Below, piece after piece: positions 60,034-64,000 of a stretch of 64,000 nt of DNA; position 1 is the stretch's first letter, and the number at the start of each line of letters is the position of its first letter. Source of the stretch: Erythrobacter donghaensis (lineage in GTDB: Bacteria > Pseudomonadota > Alphaproteobacteria > Sphingomonadales > Sphingomonadaceae). Under the pieces are notes generated by a model. That model did no database searches, was not told the DNA's origin, and worked only from the letters and a program-made list of their open reading frames with translations. Position numbers and translations under genes: made by a program. The stretch is taken from positions 124,001-188,000 of the forward strand of contig NZ_MUYG01000008.1 of the NCBI RefSeq assembly GCF_002155425.1. Direction: 5' to 3'.

Positions 60034-62298
60034 TCAGAAACGGTAGCTGGCCGAAAGGCTGAGGTTGCGGCCCGGCCGGGTGAAGGTGTCGAGGATGCCC
60101 GCGTCATCGACACTTAGCCCGCGCAGATCGGACCACAAAGCGTAGCTCTCGTTGGTCAGGTTGAAGAGCCCCGCGCGCAACTTCAGCCGGTCGGTGACGG
60201 CGTAGAAGGCGGTAAGATCGAGGATCGTGGAAGCATCGGGCCGCACGAACAGATCGGTGCCGTCCTCGGCGCGCCCCACTTCATCCTTGTCCTTGCGGGC
60301 GTTGTGGGTGAGGATCAACTCGCCCCCGAACCGGCCCGAAGGCGCGCAGTAGCCGAGACCCGCGACCACGTTGAAGGGGTCCACGGTGTCGAGCGGGGTC
60401 CGCATCCCCGCCGGGTTGATCGTGTCGCCATTGACATAGGCAAAGGCCAGCCGCGCGTGGAGGCCGCTCTCCAGCTTCATCTCCGCCCGCGCCTCGACCC
60501 CTTCGATCCGCGCGCGGTCGAAATTGACGAACTGGAAGACGGCGGGGTTCTGCGGGGTGAAGCCGCCGCTCACAACCTGCTGGTTGATGAAGTCGTCATA
60601 GTCGCCGCGAAACCCGGTGAGTTGGAGCGAGAAGATGTCGCCGACATAGCGCGCGCCGACCTCCCAGCTCTCGCTGGTCTCGGGCCGCAGATCGGGGTTG
60701 GGGATAGAGGTGTAGCCGCCCGCGATGAATTCAAAGAAATTGTTCACCTGCGACGGCGTGGGCGCGAGGAAGCCTTGCGCATAATTGCCGAACAGCACCA
60801 CATCGCGCGCCAGCTTCACCGTGGCGCCAAATTTGGGGCTCAGCCGGTCGCCGCTCTGGCCCGAGGCGGCGAAGGTCGGCAGCAGCGGGTCGGCCGTGGG
60901 GTTGAGGTCGTAGAAGTCGAACCGCAGCGCCGGGAACAGGGTCAGCACACCGCCAGCCAGACTGATCTCGTCGGCGATGAACACCCCGCCCAATGTAAAG
61001 TCGGTCGCGGGGAAGGCGCGGGTGGGGAAGGTCTCGCCGCGCCCCGGAACCGTGCCGTCGCGCAGCCCCTCCTGCCGCGTCCAGCTGACATCGCCGCCGA
61101 TCGCGATGCGGTGGGTCATCCCGGCCAGCGCGAAGCCGCTGCGCACTTCGCCCGCGGCGCCATAGACGCGGTTTTCGAAGGTGTTCAGCCGCTCACGATC
61201 GGGTGCGGGTATGGCGGTGAGGCTGGTGCGTTCCTCACGGGCAAACTGGCGGTCCTCGGCATCCTGCCAATAGGCGGAGAGGAACGCGTATTCGATCGCG
61301 TCGCCGGGCGTGCCGTCATAGGTCCAGTCGAGCGAGGCGCGCTTGCGCTGGTTGGTGTCGCGGGCGTTCAGCGCATCGACCGTCCACACCGGCGCAGGGC
61401 CGAAGGTGAAGGCCGGGCCGAGGCCGCTCAGCACCTCGGTCTCCACCGCGCTGTCGAGCCATTCGCCGGTCAGGCGGATGCTGTGCGGGCCATTATCCCA
61501 CACCAGCTTGGCGAGCACCGCGTCGCTGCGTCCGTCCTGCGGATTGGGCGCAGTGCGGGTGGGGCCGGTGCCCTCGACGCGGCCGCGGTTTTCCAGCTCG
61601 CTGAAGTCGCGGCGGGTATAGGCGATCATCGCAGAAAGGTTGCCGGTCTGCCCAGCGAGGGTGGCGGTCTGCGCGAATTCATTGTCGTCGCTCGAATATT
61701 GCGAGGTGACGAAGCCGCCAACGTCCGCGCCGCCGATGATGTCGACGGGATCGGAGGTGACGAAGCTGACCGCGCCCGCAAGGCCATCACTGCCATAGAG
61801 CGCCGAGGCCGGGCCGCGCAGGATCTCGACCTGCTTGACCAAACTGACGTCGGCAAACCCGCCGCGCCCGGCGGCCTGCGGACCGAAGCTGAAACCTTGG
61901 GGGGAACGGATGCCGTCGACCTGGATCAGCACCCGGTTGCCGCCGATCCCGCGCACGGTGAAGTCCTCGTTGCGCGCGCGACCGGTTGCGCCGATCGCCG
62001 CGCCGAAGCGGGCGGGCGCGCGGCGGACAGAGACGCCGGGTTCGAAGCGCACCAGATCCTTGATGTCAGTCGCGAGCTGATCGGCGATGTCCTGATCGGT
62101 GATGACCGTGACCGTCGCAGGCGCTTCCTCCTGCAACACAGGAGTGCGGGTCGCGGTGACGGTGATGCGCCCGGTCTGCTGCTGGCTTTCCGCCTCGGCA
62201 GCAGCGGCGGATTCGGCGGCGGCGTTCTCGGCGAAAGCGGGCGCAGCGAAGATGGCGAGCGGAGCGGCGGAGAGGGCAAGTCGGGTAATCAGAGACAC
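60034..62298 (-). CDS. TonB-dependent receptor, haemoglobin/haem type
   Basis: A 754-residue receptor with signal peptide (PLAIFAAPAFAE). TonB-box region GRITVTATRTPVLQEEAPAT; plug text FTVRGIGGNRVLIQVDGIRS and VSLVKQVEILRGPASALYGS; it ends RNLSLSASYRF. Length and the VRGIGGNRVLIQVDGIR motif place it in the TonB haemoglobin/transferrin/lactoferrin receptor group. It is preceded by AT-rich Fur-like sequence and followed by the DUF6607 gene, so haem uptake under iron control is likely. Confidence 0.9.
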   Translation of the reverse strand: MSLITRLALSAAPLAIFAAPAFAENAAAESAAAAEAESQQQTGRITVTATRTPVLQEEAPATVTVITDQDIADQLATDIKDLVRFEPGVSVRRAPARFGAAIGATGRARNEDFTVRGIGGNRVLIQVDGIRSPQGFSFGPQAAGRGGFADVSLVKQVEILRGPASALYGSDGLAGAVSFVTSDPVDIIGGADVGGFVTSQYSSDDNEFAQTATLAGQTGNLSAMIAYTRRDFSELENRGRVEGTGPTRTAPNPQDGRSDAVLAKLVWDNGPHSIRLTGEWLDSAVETEVLSGLGPAFTFGPAPVWTVDALNARDTNQRKRASLDWTYDGTPGDAIEYAFLSAYWQDAEDRQFAREERTSLTAIPAPDRERLNTFENRVYGAAGEVRSGFALAGMTHRIAIGGDVSWTRQEGLRDGTVPGRGETFPTRAFPATDFTLGGVFIADEISLAGGVLTLFPALRFDFYDLNPTADPLLPTFAASGQSGDRLSPKFGATVKLARDVVLFGNYAQGFLAPTPSQVNNFFEFIAGGYTSIPNPDLRPETSESWEVGARYVGDIFSLQLTGFRGDYDDFINQQVVSGGFTPQNPAVFQFVNFDRARIEGVEARAEMKLESGLHARLAFAYVNGDTINPAGMRTPLDTVDPFNVVAGLGYCAPSGRFGGELILTHNARKDKDEVGRAEDGTDLFVRPDASTILDLTAFYAVTDRLKLRAGLFNLTNESYALWSDLRGLSVDDAGILDTFTRPGRNLSLSASYRF

Positions 62299-62352
62299 AA
62301 GCGGGGACTTCCTGCTGGAGGAGAGGGAACGCCCGGCTTGTGGTCTTGTTGC

Positions 62353-62397
62353 GAATGAGAGTCAATAGTAATTGCTAATAGGAATCGTTCTCATTTT
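62353..62397 (-). promoter_or_regulatory. Fur-box-like AT-rich region
   Basis: AATGAGA and TCTCATT (7-base arms) flank a 28-base AT-rich core with ATTGCTAATAG and GGAATCGTTCTCATT, similar to the Fur consensus of NAT-A-T repeats. It lies about 60 bases before the haem receptor start. The exact box cannot be fixed by eye. Confidence 0.4.
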
Positions 62398-62476
62398 TGT
62401 TATCCAGCCGAGCGCCCGTGCCCGGCGACCTCGGCGGCGCTGGCAAAGTCCTGACAATCAGTCGATTTCAGCGCCC

Positions 62477-63130
62477 TCAGCGGCGCAGCAGGCCCTCGGC
62501 CAACAGGCGGTTGACCCCGGCGGCAACCTCGTCCGGGCTCATGTCGCCGGCAGCGCCGTCCTCGCCCCATACGACATAGCGCAGGCCGACGAAGACGTTC
62601 ATGCCCATCATCGCCCAAGCCTCGAGCTCGCCCAGCCCGTCGCGGAATTCGCCCGCCTCCGCTCCGGCGCGCAGGCGATCGGCGATGCGCGCGGCGATGG
62701 TTTCGTAGTGTGCACGGTAGCTCGCCGGATCGACGAATTCGGCCTCGTCGATGATGCGGTAGATTTCCTTGTGCTCGGCGGCGAAGTGCAGAAATGCCGC
62801 CAGCGCGGCGCGCTCGATCTCGATCGGGCCCATGCCTTCGTGCAGCGCGGAGCGAGCCGAGGTGCGCACCTTCTCGCTCATGTCGCCGACCAGCGCGCGG
62901 AACAGCGCGTCCTTGCTGTCGAAATAGGTGTAGAAGCTGCCCAGCGCCATCCCGGCGCGCCGGGTGATCGAACTGACCGAGGCTTCGTGGAAGCCCTTCT
63001 CGCCGAATTCCTCCGCCGCCGCGTCGAGCAGCTTGCGCAAGCTCCGCCTTCCGCGCTCGGTACGCGGGGTCTTGGCATCGCTCACGGCGGCCTGTGCGAC
63101 TGTAGTCGCGGTGCCCGGACTGTTGCCCAT
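62477..63130 (-). CDS. TetR/AcrR family transcriptional regulator
   Basis: A 217-residue regulator. The N-terminal HTH is typical: LRKLLDAAAEEFGEKGFHEA then SVSSITRRAGMALGSFYTYF and DSKDALFRALV. The ligand-binding half contains MGPIEIERAALAAFLHFAAE and ends EGLLRR. It is divergent from the TonB receptor at 63251. A 7-base inverted repeat lies between and is the likely operator. The ligand is unknown; the class often controls lipid or aromatic compound genes. Confidence 0.92.
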   Translation of the reverse strand: MGNSPGTATTVAQAAVSDAKTPRTERGRRSLRKLLDAAAEEFGEKGFHEASVSSITRRAGMALGSFYTYFDSKDALFRALVGDMSEKVRTSARSALHEGMGPIEIERAALAAFLHFAAEHKEIYRIIDEAEFVDPASYRAHYETIAARIADRLRAGAEAGEFRDGLGELEAWAMMGMNVFVGLRYVVWGEDGAAGDMSPDEVAAGVNRLLAEGLLRR

Positions 63131-63187
63131 CAGCTACTCCCTCCACGCTTTCGGTAGGCTGCGCAAGCACTCCATACAAGTCTAAAC

Positions 63188-63210
63188 TTGAAAGGTGGTT
63201 CAACTTTCAA
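63188..63210. promoter_or_regulatory. candidate TetR operator
   Basis: TTGAAAG and CTTTCAA are 7-base inverted arms with a 9-base spacer, in the divergent intergenic region 57 bases from the regulator start and 40 bases from the receptor start. Confidence 0.6.
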
Positions 63211-63250
63211 TATTGAAGCGGACACAAGAGGGACAGGAGAGGAACACCCC

Positions 63251-64000
63251 ATGATCAAGACACGTTACGTCCGCGCCGCGCTGCTTGCGGGAACCGCCGG
63301 ACTCGCCGCCTTTGCCGCACCCGCCATGGCGCAGGACAGCGCTGCCGACGCTGCCGCAGAGGTCGATGCCGCCGCCGCCGAGGAAGAGGGCGTGATCTAC
63401 GTCACCGCCCGTCGCCGCGAGGAACGCCTGATCGACGTGCCGCTCTCGGTCACCGCATTGTCGGGCGATGCGCTGGTCAAGCAGGGGGTGCAGGACATTG
63501 TCGCGGTCGCGCAGCAGGTGCCCAACATCACGCTTGAGGTGAGCCGCGGCACCAACACCACCCTCACCGCCTTCATCCGCGGGGTCGGCCAGCAGGACCC
63601 GGTCGCCGGGTTCGAAGCAGGCGTCGGACTCTATGTCGACGATGTCTACCTCAACCGCCCGCAGGCCGCGGTGCTCGACATCTATGACGTCGAGCGGATC
63701 GAAGTGCTGCGCGGACCGCAGGGCACGCTCTACGGGCGCAACACCATCGGCGGGGCGATCAAGTACGTCACTGCCCGCCTGCCCGACGACACCAGCGTCA
63801 AGATCCGCGGCACCTATGGTTCCTACGATCAGGCGGATCTCATCGTCACCGCCTCGACCCCGATCAGCGACAGCCTCAAGATCGGCGCGAGCGGCGCGCG
63901 CCTTTCGCGCGGGGGCTTCGGCGACAATCTGACGCTCGGCACCGAGAACTACAACAAGGACGTGTGGGCCGCGCGCGGGACGATCGAATTCGACAACGGG
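63251..64000 (+). CDS. TonB-dependent receptor, N-terminal part (runs off the window)
   Basis: 250 residues are visible, starting MIKTRYVRAALLAGTAGLAA with signal cleavage near PAMAQ. TonB box VIYVTARRREERLIDVPLSV; plug text LTAFIRGVGQQDPVAGFEAG, VGLYVDDVYLNRPQAAVLDI and VERIEVLRGPQGTLYGRNTI. This is the abundant sphingomonad receptor class with VTARRREE boxes. GGACAGGAGAGG precedes the start. Its substrate may be the ligand of the divergent TetR regulator, perhaps an aromatic or lipid compound. Confidence 0.93.
   Translation, partial: MIKTRYVRAALLAGTAGLAAFAAPAMAQDSAADAAAEVDAAAAEEEGVIYVTARRREERLIDVPLSVTALSGDALVKQGVQDIVAVAQQVPNITLEVSRGTNTTLTAFIRGVGQQDPVAGFEAGVGLYVDDVYLNRPQAAVLDIYDVERIEVLRGPQGTLYGRNTIGGAIKYVTARLPDDTSVKIRGTYGSYDQADLIVTASTPISDSLKIGASGARLSRGGFGDNLTLGTENYNKDVWAARGTIEFDNG

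Overview
The window is chromosomal DNA of a high-GC alphaproteobacterium, most likely a sphingomonad of the Erythrobacteraceae (Erythrobacter/Porphyrobacter type). This is inferred from the crtY-crtI-crtB carotenoid cluster, several long TonB-dependent receptors, DUF2585, DUF2059, TorF and MipA/OmpV proteins, a beta-propeller phytase beside a TonB receptor, and many intergenic inverted-repeat doublets of the kind common in sphingomonads. I saw no rRNA, tRNA, CRISPR array, prophage or transposase. Almost every gene has the same GC-rich codon usage. There are two exceptions: one whole gene (18387-20351) and one internal stretch of a carboxylase gene (about 35510-36100).

Layout. 1-5769: acyl-CoA metabolism, with two acyl-CoA dehydrogenases, a GPH-type transporter, a zinc alcohol dehydrogenase and an APH-fold kinase resembling the ACAD10/11 or LvaA/LvaC pairing. 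5876-7547: dapD and small stress-type proteins. 7548-18280: secreted peptidases, small metabolic proteins, a photolyase-related protein without the usual N-terminal domain, and a minus-strand run of cold-shock and ribosome-associated proteins. 18387-20351: an AT-rich island holding one gene, a TIR-like plus TPR protein that may be an anti-phage effector. 20522-25559: small proteins, then thiC behind a TPP riboswitch with a 67-residue ORF between them. 25648-28830: secreted amidohydrolase, DUF2059 and MipA/OmpV. 29000-34390: carotenoid operon crtY-crtI-(139 aa)-(DUF559 endonuclease in inverted repeats)-LOG-crtB. 34497-38043: biotin-dependent acyl-CoA carboxylase alpha and beta. 38047-42935: drug exporter, DNA polymerase IV, NUDIX, 6-phosphogluconolactonase, Dps and a small membrane protein. 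42960-48248: a phosphate-scavenging operon (TonB receptor, phytase, PhoX-like) with a Pho-box-like site. 48376-51622: oxidoreductases and a TorF porin. 51699-58929: an Ntn-hydrolase acylase, a haloacid dehalogenase, an M14 peptidase, a membrane protein and a PKHD hydroxylase. 59015-62397: a haem-type TonB receptor with a DUF6607 partner and a Fur-like site. 62477-64000: a TetR regulator divergent from another TonB receptor, which runs off the window.

Central observations. (1) Inverted-repeat doublets occur at seven places. In four of them the right edge supplies all or part of the Shine-Dalgarno sequence of the next gene, and two doublets supply the C-terminal tail of the preceding protein. 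(2) One doublet family encloses a DUF559 (Vsr-like) nuclease gene, and the same family occurs 4 kb away without a gene. This looks like a nuclease-linked mobile repeat. (3) The TIR-TPR gene is the best candidate for a little-described defence protein. (4) The carboxylase alpha gene appears mosaic. Functions are assigned from recognisable motifs and general family knowledge; no database search was possible.
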